A stretch of 64,000 bases of DNA, taken from assembly GCA_023663685.1 (NCBI GenBank), contig JAMPHB010000001.1:41766-105765 (forward strand), read 5' to 3'. The translations under genes and the position numbers were made by a program. Under the pieces are notes generated by a model. That model was not told the origin of the DNA. It did no database searches and was given only the letters and a program-made list of their open reading frames with translations. The stretch is from Blautia sp. (GTDB lineage Bacteria; Bacillota; Clostridia; Lachnospirales; Lachnospiraceae). This document shows positions 43,552 to 51,487 of this stretch, piece after piece (position 1 is the stretch's first letter; the number at the start of each line of letters is the position of its first letter).

Positions 43552-45147
43552 ATGGAAACATTACGATTTGAAGAACTTGGACTATACCCGCAGCTTTTGC
43601 GTGCCATCAGGGAGATGGGCTTTGAGGAGGCGACGCCGATCCAGAGTCAGGCGATTCCCGTGGTGATGAGCGGTGTGGATGTGATCGGGCAGGCGCAGAC
43701 CGGAACCGGGAAGACGGCTTCCTTTGGAATACCGCTTCTGATGAAGGCGGATCCGAACAATAAAAAGACACAGGCGCTCGTGCTCTCCCCCACGAGGGAG
43801 CTCGCGATCCAGAGCGCGGAGGAGATTCGCCGGCTTGCAAAATATATGCACGGGATCAAGGTGCTGCCGGTGTACGGCGGTCAGGATATCGGGCGGCAGA
43901 TTAAGGCGCTCAAGGGCGGCGCGACCATTATTATCGGTACGCCGGGGCGCATCATGGATCATTTGCGGCGCAAGACAATACGCTGCGACTATGTAGATAC
44001 CGTGGTGCTGGACGAGGCCGACGAGATGTTAAATATGGGCTTCCGCGAGGACATTGAGACAATTCTCTCCTACATACCCAATGAGGAAAGACAGACGGTG
44101 CTTTTCTCTGCGACCATGCCAAAGCCGATTTTGGAAATTACGAGAAAATATCAAAGGAACGCGACCACGATACGGGTGACAAAGAAGGAGCTCACGGTGC
44201 CGAGCATCGAGCAGTATTATTATGATGTGCGCAGGAATGACAAGGTCGATGTTCTGACGCGGCTGCTGGATTATTACAATCCAAAGCTGTCGCTGGTATT
44301 CTGCAATACAAAGCGCAGGGTGGACGAGCTGGCGGCGGAGCTGCAGGGGAGAAGCTACGCGGCGGAGGCCATTCACGGCGACATGAAGCAGCAGCAGCGC
44401 GACCGGGTGATGAAGAGCTTTCGGAGCGGGCGCACGGATATTCTGATTGCGACGGATGTGGCGGCGCGTGGTATCGACGTGGACGATGTAGAGGCGGTCT
44501 TTAATTTTGACCTGCCGCAGGACAATGAATACTATGTGCACCGGATCGGCCGGACGGGACGGGCGGGCAGAACGGGCCGTGCCTTTAGCTTTGTGAAGGG
44601 CAAGGAGGTCTACAAGCTCAAGGAAATCCAGCGCTATTGCAAGACGAAGATCATGGCGCAGCCGATTCCCTCCACGGATGATGTGGCGGCGATTAAAGCG
44701 GAAAAGGTGCTGGATGAGATTGGAGGAATCATCGAGGACGGGCAGCTCAAGGATATGATCAATCTGATTGAGCAGATGGTCAACACGACGGATTACACGG
44801 CGATGGATATTGCCGCCGCCTTTTTAAAGCAGGCGATTGGCGGCGTGGAGCTTTCGCAGGAGGAGCGGGAGACGGAGGATCTGCTTTCGCTCGACACCGG
44901 CGCCGAGGAGGGCATGGTGCGGCTGTTCATCAATATTGGAAGGACACAGCATATCCGTCCCGGAGATATCCTTGGAGCGGTGGCAGGAGAAGCCAAAATA
45001 CCCGGAAAGCTTGTGGGGGCGATTGATATGTACGACAATTACACCTTTGTGGAGGTTCCGATTGAGTACGGCAGAGAGGTGCTGTCGGCGATGAAGAATG
45101 TAAAAATCAAGGGAAAATCCGTAAATATTGAACCGGCACATGCATAA
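43552..45147 (+). CDS. DEAD-box RNA helicase with DbpA-type RNA-binding tail
   Basis: This 531-residue ATP-dependent RNA helicase has the motifs in order: Q motif (GFEEATPIQSQAIP), I (AQTGTGKTASF), Ia (PTRELAIQ), GG (TPGRIMD), II (LDEADEMLNMGF), III (FSATMP), IV-V (ATDVAARGIDV) and VI (HRIGRTGRAGRTG). Residues about 450-531 are a DbpA-like RNA-recognition fold (VRLFINIGRTQHIRPGDILG), the mark of CshA/DeaD-type proteins. Likely roles are ribosome assembly or mRNA turnover, especially in the cold. ggagtgaagag precedes the ATG. No operon partner is obvious. Confidence 0.95.
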   Translation: METLRFEELGLYPQLLRAIREMGFEEATPIQSQAIPVVMSGVDVIGQAQTGTGKTASFGIPLLMKADPNNKKTQALVLSPTRELAIQSAEEIRRLAKYMHGIKVLPVYGGQDIGRQIKALKGGATIIIGTPGRIMDHLRRKTIRCDYVDTVVLDEADEMLNMGFREDIETILSYIPNEERQTVLFSATMPKPILEITRKYQRNATTIRVTKKELTVPSIEQYYYDVRRNDKVDVLTRLLDYYNPKLSLVFCNTKRRVDELAAELQGRSYAAEAIHGDMKQQQRDRVMKSFRSGRTDILIATDVAARGIDVDDVEAVFNFDLPQDNEYYVHRIGRTGRAGRTGRAFSFVKGKEVYKLKEIQRYCKTKIMAQPIPSTDDVAAIKAEKVLDEIGGIIEDGQLKDMINLIEQMVNTTDYTAMDIAAAFLKQAIGGVELSQEERETEDLLSLDTGAEEGMVRLFINIGRTQHIRPGDILGAVAGEAKIPGKLVGAIDMYDNYTFVEVPIEYGREVLSAMKNVKIKGKSVNIEPAHA

Positions 45148-45184
45148 AAACGATATATATTTATTGTAAAACAATAAAAAGCTA

Positions 45185-45213
45185 TTGACAAACAGAATAT
45201 GAAATGCTACGAT
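45185..45213 (+). promoter_or_regulatory. Promoter of the DUF2975/XRE/DUF4173 operon
   Basis: TTGACA (45185-45190) and TACGAT (45208-45213) are 17 bp apart. The -10 touches the left arm of the inverted repeat at 45212-45251. Confidence 0.7.
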
Positions 45214-45251
45214 ACCTCCATGAAGGATACAGATTCCGGAAATGGAGGTAT
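45212..45251 (+). promoter_or_regulatory. Inverted repeat spanning promoter and ribosome binding site
   Basis: atacctccat (45212-45221) and atggaggtat (45242-45251) are perfect 10-bp arms 20 bp apart; the right arm contains the GGAGG of the DUF2975 gene and is followed by TTTTTT. It could be an operator for the XRE-type repressor of the operon, or an RNA hairpin hiding the ribosome binding site. Confidence 0.6.
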
Positions 45252-45256
45252 TTTTT

Positions 45257-45721
45257 ATGAAACAGACACGGATATCATACTGGCTGAAAGGCATCGTGAT
45301 CGCCCTGGGCATCATGGGGATTTTCTTTTTTGGCGCGCTGACATGGTATGGTTTTTACCTGAAGGGAGAGGAAAATCCGCTTTGGGGCTGGGTAGTGTTC
45401 AGCTGGTATATCGCGGCTCTCTGCTATGTGATTCTTTTTGAATTCTGGCAGGTGTGCACACAGATTGGGAGGGATAATTCTTTTTCCATGGAAAACGCGA
45501 GAGCCTTTCGCCGGATGGGGCTCTGTGGAGCCTCGGCAATTCTGGGCTTTGCGGGGAGGCTGATTTTTATCTGCGTAATAGATGCGCTGGATTTCGGAAG
45601 AGTGATTTTTATTGTGGCGGAGATTATGCTGGCGGCGATTTTTGCGATTCTCTGCGAGGCGCTGAGCCGGTTAGTACAGTATGCCTACGAGGTAAAGCGG
45701 GAAAATGAGCTGACGATATAG
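45257..45721 (+). CDS. DUF2975 family membrane protein
   Basis: This 154-residue membrane protein starts at the ATG at 45257 behind GGAGG. Four hydrophobic segments (GIVIALGIMGIFFFGALTWY, WVVFSWYIAALCYVILF, GLCGASAILGFAGRLIFIC, VIFIVAEIMLAAIFAILC) enclose a loop with the family feature NSFSMENARAFRRMG. DUF2975 genes typically pair with a small XRE-family regulator, as here (13 bp downstream). The biochemical role is unknown. Confidence 0.85.
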   Translation: MKQTRISYWLKGIVIALGIMGIFFFGALTWYGFYLKGEENPLWGWVVFSWYIAALCYVILFEFWQVCTQIGRDNSFSMENARAFRRMGLCGASAILGFAGRLIFICVIDALDFGRVIFIVAEIMLAAIFAILCEALSRLVQYAYEVKRENELTI

Positions 45722-45734
45722 GGGGTGGTATCGA

Positions 45735-45950
45735 ATGATTGTGATGAATCTTGACGTGATGCTTGCGAGGCGCAAGATGAGCGTGACGGAGCTGTCGGAG
45801 AGGCTCGGAATTACAATGGCAAATGTGTCGATTTTGAAGAACGGGAAAGCGAAAGCGATACGGCTGGAGACGCTGGATAAGCTGTGCGGTATTCTGGACT
45901 GCCAGCCCTCGGATCTGCTGGAATATGTACCGAATGAGGAGGCAGGATGA
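45735..45950 (+). CDS. Small XRE/Cro-type helix-turn-helix regulator
   Basis: This 71-residue repressor-like protein consists almost wholly of one HTH domain (MLARRKMSVTELSERLGITM, ANVSILKNGKAKAIRLETLD, LCGILDCQPSDLLEY). It resembles the YozG-type regulators that accompany DUF2975. The stop overlaps the DUF4173 start (ATGA, 45947-45950), giving translational coupling. It may bind the 10-bp inverted repeat at the operon promoter for autoregulation (inference). Confidence 0.9.
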   Translation: MIVMNLDVMLARRKMSVTELSERLGITMANVSILKNGKAKAIRLETLDKLCGILDCQPSDLLEYVPNEEAG

Positions 45951-47434
45951 ATATGAATGAAAATATGAATACGAATATGAATACGAATATGAATATGAAT
46001 GCGGCAATGAATGCGAATGAGATTGCAGAGAACCAGCGAAGAATGAATGCGAAGGCGGCGGAGACTTTCCGCAGGCTGGGACTTCCCACGGGAGTTTATG
46101 CGCTGCTGTATACGGTATGTCTGTATAATAATTTTAGCAGCATCACTATGCCTGTATTTGTGGTGATTACCTTTGGGTATGTCTTTTATCTGTACCGGAA
46201 TCTGCGGGATAAGATTTTTTCCGTCTTTTGCATGGCCGGGATGCTTTTGCTGGGAATCTCCACCGCCTGCACAGGGAGCACGGCTCTGCTGTGGATGAAT
46301 AATGCGGGCATTTTTTTACTGCTCGTGACGATGCTCCTGTGTCAGTGCTGTGATACGAAACGCTGGACGCTCTCGAAGGGTTTTCTCGGTATTGCCCAGG
46401 TGGTGTTCGGTGCGGTGGGAGAGATTGGGGAGCCTTTCACTGATATGTCCTGCTACCGGAAGGCGCAGGCAGGAAAGCGCAGCTCAAAAACGATCTACAT
46501 ACTTGTCGGTGTGGGGATCTCGGTGCCGCTTCTGGCGGTGATTCTTGTCCTTTTGTATTACGCGGATGCGGTGTTTGCGAACCTGATTGATACCGTATTT
46601 TCGCCCGGCGCTCATGCGGGGACAGCCTTTGGCGTGGCGTGTACTTTTTTCTATGCCTTTTTTGCGGCGTATTGCGGTCTGCGCTATCTGCATTTGGGAA
46701 AAATCTCCAGTGAGTGCAGGGATTACCGCCGTTTTGAACCGCTGGTGGCAAACACAGTGCTTACGCTGGTGGCGGCGGTGTATCTGGTTTTCTCCCTGAT
46801 TCAGATTCTCTATCTCTTTTGGGGCGGAATGGAGCTTCCGGAGGGCTATACTTATGCGGCCTATGCGAGGGAGGGATTTTTCCAGCTTCTGTTTGTGTGT
46901 ATCCTGAATGTGGCCATCGTGCTTTTCTTCATGGGCTGTTTTCGGGAGAGCCGTTATAAAAATGTGATGCTGACGGTAATCTCGCTCTGTACCTACATCA
47001 TGCTGGCGTCCTCGGCTATGCGTATGTGTCTGTATGTGCAGGCGTACCAGCTGACTTTTCTGCGGATTTTTGTTTTGTGGATGCTGGCGCTGCTTGCGGT
47101 TTTTCTGATTGGCGTTATGGCGTCCATTTACCGGAAGGATTTTCCGATTTTCCGCTATACGGTGATTGTCGTGACCGTGTGTACGCTGTGCTTTACATGC
47201 GCGCATCCGGATTACTGGATTGCGAAATATAATCTCGCGGGCGGAGAGGTAAGGGACGCCTGTTATCTGACGCGGCTTTCTGCGGACGCGGCGCCTGCCA
47301 TTGCGGGGCAGGAGGGCGAGTGGGTCACAGAGTATGCCGGTGAGCTGGAGGATGAGCTTGCGGCAGGAGGTCTGCATTACAATTTTTCCAGGGCGCGGGC
47401 GGGGAGGCTGCTGGCAGGTTATCTGGAGGAGTAG
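45947..47434 (+). CDS. DUF4173 family polytopic membrane protein
   Basis: This 495-residue protein has a hydrophilic Met/Asn-rich N-terminus encoded by tandem aatatgaatacg units (about residues 1-24), followed by about ten membrane segments. The family landmark LPEGYTYAAYAREGFFQLLF lies near residue 302. The soluble tail after about residue 420 may be extracytoplasmic. The start ATG overlaps the XRE gene stop. Function is unknown; operon context with DUF2975 and a repressor suggests a regulated envelope role. Confidence 0.82.
   Translation: MNMNENMNTNMNTNMNMNAAMNANEIAENQRRMNAKAAETFRRLGLPTGVYALLYTVCLYNNFSSITMPVFVVITFGYVFYLYRNLRDKIFSVFCMAGMLLLGISTACTGSTALLWMNNAGIFLLLVTMLLCQCCDTKRWTLSKGFLGIAQVVFGAVGEIGEPFTDMSCYRKAQAGKRSSKTIYILVGVGISVPLLAVILVLLYYADAVFANLIDTVFSPGAHAGTAFGVACTFFYAFFAAYCGLRYLHLGKISSECRDYRRFEPLVANTVLTLVAAVYLVFSLIQILYLFWGGMELPEGYTYAAYAREGFFQLLFVCILNVAIVLFFMGCFRESRYKNVMLTVISLCTYIMLASSAMRMCLYVQAYQLTFLRIFVLWMLALLAVFLIGVMASIYRKDFPIFRYTVIVVTVCTLCFTCAHPDYWIAKYNLAGGEVRDACYLTRLSADAAPAIAGQEGEWVTEYAGELEDELAAGGLHYNFSRARAGRLLAGYLEE
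45950..46012 (+). repeat. Short tandem aatatgaatacg repeat at the DUF4173 start
   Basis: Repeated hexamers (aatatg, aatacg, aatgcg) encode alternating Met/Thr/Ala and Asn at the extreme N-terminus. All are multiples of 6 bp, so slippage keeps the frame. The repeated ATG codons also give several alternative starts. Confidence 0.7.
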
Positions 47435-47465
47435 AATGATATAACGCAGCATTCTGTCAGGGAAA

Positions 47466-47681
47466 TTGGATAATAATATTTCTGAGGGAGATATGTATTT
47501 TTTTCTTGATAAAATTGGCGGGTTTTACAAAAGGACTTCCGGTTCTCATCGAATGTATGGATTTGACGGCATTCCTGAGCAGGTAAACATGCAGCCTAAA
47601 GATGGGAAAATTAAAAGTTTTGAAGTCAGGCAAATAAGAGAATTGGCACGGAAGTATAAGCTTGACAGAAAGGAGGATTAA
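47466..47681 (+). CDS. hicA: HicA-type mRNA interferase toxin
   Basis: This small double-stranded-RNA-binding-fold protein shows the HicA pattern: LDKIGGFYKRTSGSHRMYGF with the catalytic His in GSH, then EVRQIRELARKYKL. HicA cleaves mRNA in the absence of its antitoxin. The start is uncertain: TTG at 47466 gives 71 residues, while ATG at 47493 behind gagggag gives 62. The antitoxin gene begins one base after the stop, in the canonical hicA-hicB order. Confidence 0.82.
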   Translation: MDNNISEGDMYFFLDKIGGFYKRTSGSHRMYGFDGIPEQVNMQPKDGKIKSFEVRQIRELARKYKLDRKED

Positions 47682-47682
47682 G

Positions 47683-48315
47683 ATGGGATATAACAAATTT
47701 TTTTACTGGAGCAAAGAGGATAATGCATACATTACCACTGTCCCATCGCTTCCGGGTTGTATGGCAGATGGCGAAACGATTGAAGAATCGCTTGCAAATG
47801 CGGATATAGTTGCAAAAGAATGGATTGAGGCGGCAAAAGAATGGGGAAGGGAAATCCCCTATGAGGATTATACGGAAATGGAGTCGTCAAATCCATCTAC
47901 GATTGATGTAGCAGCATATATTCTTGCGTATTTCAAAGCAGTCGATACATGGTTTTTGCAAAAAATAGTATATTATTGTCAGGCATGGTGCCTTGGGATA
48001 TACAAAGCTCCCTTTGTAAATGATACGTTTGAGGATTATGCAAACGGGCCGGTAAATAAAAAGCTGCTTGATAGTCATAGGGGTAAGCGTGTGGTCAATA
48101 AAAAAGATTATCCCATTACTCACACTTTTACTTTGTTTGAGAAACGTCATATGAATAATGTGATTGCCACTTATGAATTTATGGACGGTGAGACTTTGCG
48201 CGAATACACACATCAGGAGCCGCCGTGGAAAATTACAAGAGGTAATTTACAAGATGGAGCACCAGATAACAGGGTCATTGCGAATGAACTTATGATGGAA
48301 TATTACCATAATTGA
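47683..48315 (+). CDS. HicB-Panacea (DUF4065) fusion antitoxin
   Basis: This 210-residue protein starts at the ATG at 47683 behind aaaggagg. Residues 1-60 are a HicB-type partial RNase H fold (YITTVPSLPGCMADGETIEE, SLANADIVAKEWIEAAKEWG). Instead of the usual C-terminal ribbon-helix-helix or HTH, residues about 72-208 match the Panacea/SocA-like domain: WFLQKIVYYCQAWCLGIYKA, FEDYANGPVNKKLLD and YTHQEPPWKITRG. Panacea is known as an antitoxin domain that can neutralise unrelated toxins. It would restrain the adjacent HicA, with the HicB part binding the toxin and the Panacea part adding a second function. The intact frame argues that the fusion is real. Confidence 0.85.
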   Translation: MGYNKFFYWSKEDNAYITTVPSLPGCMADGETIEESLANADIVAKEWIEAAKEWGREIPYEDYTEMESSNPSTIDVAAYILAYFKAVDTWFLQKIVYYCQAWCLGIYKAPFVNDTFEDYANGPVNKKLLDSHRGKRVVNKKDYPITHTFTLFEKRHMNNVIATYEFMDGETLREYTHQEPPWKITRGNLQDGAPDNRVIANELMMEYYHN

Positions 48316-48412
48316 GTCAGGATCAGATATCGTGCTATAGAAAAGTTGCGTATTTTGGACTTTCTGATCAGGAATGGCGAGAGGGATAAAGTATAAATTA
48401 TAATGAAAAAGA

Positions 48413-48442
48413 AATCGCCACTTATTGCAGGTGGCGTTTTTT
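48413..48442 (+). terminator. Terminator after the hicA operon
   Basis: tcgccac and gtggcg form a 6-bp GC stem with a 9-nt loop, extended by A/T pairs and followed by six T residues. It lies about 100 bp past the antitoxin stop. Confidence 0.75.
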
Positions 48443-48563
48443 ATGATTTAAAAAAATAAGGAATAGATTACACGAAATGATATGCATTTGTAGTTGAATT
48501 TTGAGAGAATTTGTGGTAATTTTAATGGGAATCTATACTGACCTGCAGAAGGGAGTGACTTTC

Positions 48564-51470
48564 GTGAAATTGTGGTATCGCCGGGGTACGGCTGTGGCTG
48601 CTTTATGCGCGGTGGGACTTGCCATTGCGTTGATGGCGCAGATGTATTTTCGATATATATCTCAGCAGGTTTATGAAGAATGTGCCGACCATCTCGTGGA
48701 GGTTTACAGCCAGGTCAATCATAATTTTGCTTCTTTTTTGGAGAAAAACTGGGGAAACCTTGATGATTGGGTACATCATATCCAGATTGAGGACGAAGAG
48801 GGCGTTTCAAGATTCCTTCATGGAAGACAGGAAAACTGGGGTTTTTCTGAATTTTATTTTCTTTCTTCCGATGGGCGGGGTTTCACGCCGGAGGGCGGAG
48901 AGGAACAGTTCCGGCTGGAAGGTGTCGACGACGAGCTTTTTCGCCAGCAGGAGCGTGCCATGTTTATGGAAACCCTGTCTTCCGGGCAGACGGTCACTTT
49001 GTTTGCCATTCCCGTGGAGCAGGGAACCTACCGCGGGTTTGACTACAACGCTATTGCCGTCAGTTACTCCAATGCCGATATTGTTGCGTCTTTGGATTCC
49101 GACGCATTTTCCCACCAGTCCATGTGTCTGGTGCTTTACACGGATGGCAGCGTACTGTTATCAACCCAGAAAAGCGGCAGTGCGTTCGGAAATTACCTCT
49201 CTTATCTGAATGCCGGTTCCGATCTGGGGACGGAAGGCCTGGCGGCAATGCAGGAGGACTGGGAAAACGGTGCTTACGGCGTGGTTCGCTGTAAAATCGG
49301 CGGTGTCAGCCACTTTATCTCCTACCAGCCGGTGGGCTATGAGGGCTGTGTCCTGCTGGGCGTGGTGCCGGAATCGGCGGCCTCTGCCAGTATGCTGGAG
49401 ATTCAAAAGGCAACGGTAGATGTTCTGATCAAGGTATCTGTGCTGCTGGGTGCCCTGCTTGTGGTATGGATTGTCCACAGCTACCGCCGGAAAACGAAAA
49501 AAAGCGCCCTGGAGCTGCAATACCGGGAGCGCATGTTTGATATACTTTCCAACAATGTAGACGATATTTTCCTCATGCTTGACAGCAAAACCCTGAATGT
49601 AGATTATCTCAGTCCCAATGTGGAGCGTCTGCTGGGCATTTCCCATGCCGGAGTATTGGAGGACGTCCGTCTGCTGGGGGACAGCTCTGCCGATCAGGAA
49701 CACAAATTTACCATCGGGGAGCTTCAGGCTATACCCACCCATGGCAACGAGTATTGGGAACGGGAGCACGTTCATCAGACTACCGGGGAACGGCGCTGGT
49801 TCTATGAAACGGTATACCGGGAAGACATTCAGGGCGTGGAGAAATTCGTGGTGGTCATGTCCGACCGCACCAGAGAGCGGAACATGAACCAGAGTCTGGA
49901 GGAGGCTCTTGCCGCCGCAAAAAGCGCCAATGAGGCCAAGAGCCATTTCCTTTCCAATATGTCCCACGATATCCGCACTCCAATGAACGCGATTGTGGGC
50001 TTTACGGTCCTGCTTGCCAGGGATGCGGATAATGCAGAAAAGGTGCGGGAGTATACCCGGAAGATTACCGCCTCCAGCCAGCATCTGCTCAGCCTGATTA
50101 ATGATGTGCTGGACATGAGCAAGATTGAAAGCGGAAAAACGTCTTTAAATGTTGCTGTGTTCCATCTGCCGGAACTGATGGAGGAGCTGTATTCCGTTCT
50201 TCTGCCCCAGGCCAGGGCGAAGAACCAGAGTTTTGAGTTCCGCACCAGGGGGTGTCCTGCAGAGCAGCTGCTGGGGGACAAGCTTCGTCTCAACCAGATA
50301 CTTATCAACCTGCTTTCCAACGCCATTAAGTACACCCAGACCGGCGGCGAGATCACTTGTACGGTGGAGGAGCTTGCGAGGTCATCGCCCCAGTTTTCCA
50401 AGCTGCGGTTCGTGGTGGCGGATAACGGCATGGGAATGAGTGAGGAATTTGTAAAAGTCGTATTTGACCCCTTTGTCCGGGAGCTCAACTCCACTACCAG
50501 CGGTATACAGGGAACCGGCTTAGGCATGGCGATCACCAAGAATCTGGTAGATCTTATGGGTGGGGTTATCAGCGTATCCAGCCGGCAGGGCGAAGGAAGC
50601 GTATTTACGGTGGAGCTGTCCTTTGCCAGGCCGGAGCAGACCGGTGAAGAGGATTTCTGGGAAAGCTATGGGATTTCCCGGGTGCTTGTGGTGGACGACG
50701 AAGAAGATATCTGCCTGGAGGTTCAGGCGATGATGCAGGACACCGGCGTGAAGGTGTCCTGTGAGACAGACGGGGTGGCTGCGGTAGAAGCTGTGGTGCG
50801 TGCCCGGGAGAATCACGAGGACTTCCATGCGGTTCTGCTGGACTGGTTCATGCCGGGGCAGAATGGCGGGGAAACCATCCGCCAGATTCGGGAAAAGGTA
50901 TCGGCGGATATTCCGATTCTGGTGATGACCTCCTATGATCTGAGCGATATTGAGGACGAGGCGAGAGCGGCGGGGGCGAACGCCTTTATGCCGAAGCCGT
51001 TCTTTGTCTCTACCTTCCAGCAGGCGCTGGCAGGCTTGTATGCAGAACGGAAAAAGGAAGAAGCGGATTCCGGCATGGATCATGCTCTGGAGGGGATGCT
51101 GTTTTTGGTGGCGGAGGACAACGAGCTGAACGCCGAGATCCTGTTTTCGCTGATGGAGATGGAGGGCGCCCGGTGTGAGCTGGCAGTCAACGGGCAGGAG
51201 GCGGTGGAGATGTTCCAGCGTTCTGAGCCGGGGTATTACGATATGATATTGATGGATGTGCAGATGCCAATTATGAACGGATATGAAGCCACACGGAAGA
51301 TCCGCGCCTGCGGCCACCCCAGGGCGGAGAGTATTCCCATTGTGGCGATGACTGCCGACGCTTTTGCCGAAGATGTGCAAAACGCTCTGGAATCCGGCAT
51401 GAACGGGCATTTATCCAAGCCTTTGAATATGGACGCTGTGAAGGCTCTGTTAGGCCGTCTGCACCAATAG
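48564..51470 (+). CDS. Hybrid sensor histidine kinase with Cache, PAS and two receivers
   Basis: This 968-residue kinase starts at the GTG at 48564, 6 bp after gggagtg, opening with basic residues and a membrane helix (AVAALCAVGLAIALMAQMYF). A long Cache-type sensor lies outside (about residues 35-285), then a second helix (LIKVSVLLGALLVVWIV), a PAS domain (MFDILSNNVDDIFLMLD), HisKA with NMSHDIRTPMNAIVGF, HATPase_c (NLLSNAIKYTQ, GTGLGMAITKN) and two receivers (phospho-Asp in LLDWFMPG and LMDVQMPIMNG). A weaker ATG at 48525 is an alternative. A solute-binding lipoprotein gene follows 17 bp downstream, so the two probably act together. Confidence 0.93.
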   Translation: MKLWYRRGTAVAALCAVGLAIALMAQMYFRYISQQVYEECADHLVEVYSQVNHNFASFLEKNWGNLDDWVHHIQIEDEEGVSRFLHGRQENWGFSEFYFLSSDGRGFTPEGGEEQFRLEGVDDELFRQQERAMFMETLSSGQTVTLFAIPVEQGTYRGFDYNAIAVSYSNADIVASLDSDAFSHQSMCLVLYTDGSVLLSTQKSGSAFGNYLSYLNAGSDLGTEGLAAMQEDWENGAYGVVRCKIGGVSHFISYQPVGYEGCVLLGVVPESAASASMLEIQKATVDVLIKVSVLLGALLVVWIVHSYRRKTKKSALELQYRERMFDILSNNVDDIFLMLDSKTLNVDYLSPNVERLLGISHAGVLEDVRLLGDSSADQEHKFTIGELQAIPTHGNEYWEREHVHQTTGERRWFYETVYREDIQGVEKFVVVMSDRTRERNMNQSLEEALAAAKSANEAKSHFLSNMSHDIRTPMNAIVGFTVLLARDADNAEKVREYTRKITASSQHLLSLINDVLDMSKIESGKTSLNVAVFHLPELMEELYSVLLPQARAKNQSFEFRTRGCPAEQLLGDKLRLNQILINLLSNAIKYTQTGGEITCTVEELARSSPQFSKLRFVVADNGMGMSEEFVKVVFDPFVRELNSTTSGIQGTGLGMAITKNLVDLMGGVISVSSRQGEGSVFTVELSFARPEQTGEEDFWESYGISRVLVVDDEEDICLEVQAMMQDTGVKVSCETDGVAAVEAVVRARENHEDFHAVLLDWFMPGQNGGETIRQIREKVSADIPILVMTSYDLSDIEDEARAAGANAFMPKPFFVSTFQQALAGLYAERKKEEADSGMDHALEGMLFLVAEDNELNAEILFSLMEMEGARCELAVNGQEAVEMFQRSEPGYYDMILMDVQMPIMNGYEATRKIRACGHPRAESIPIVAMTADAFAEDVQNALESGMNGHLSKPLNMDAVKALLGRLHQ

Positions 51471-51487
51471 GCAGGAGGGATAGAATT

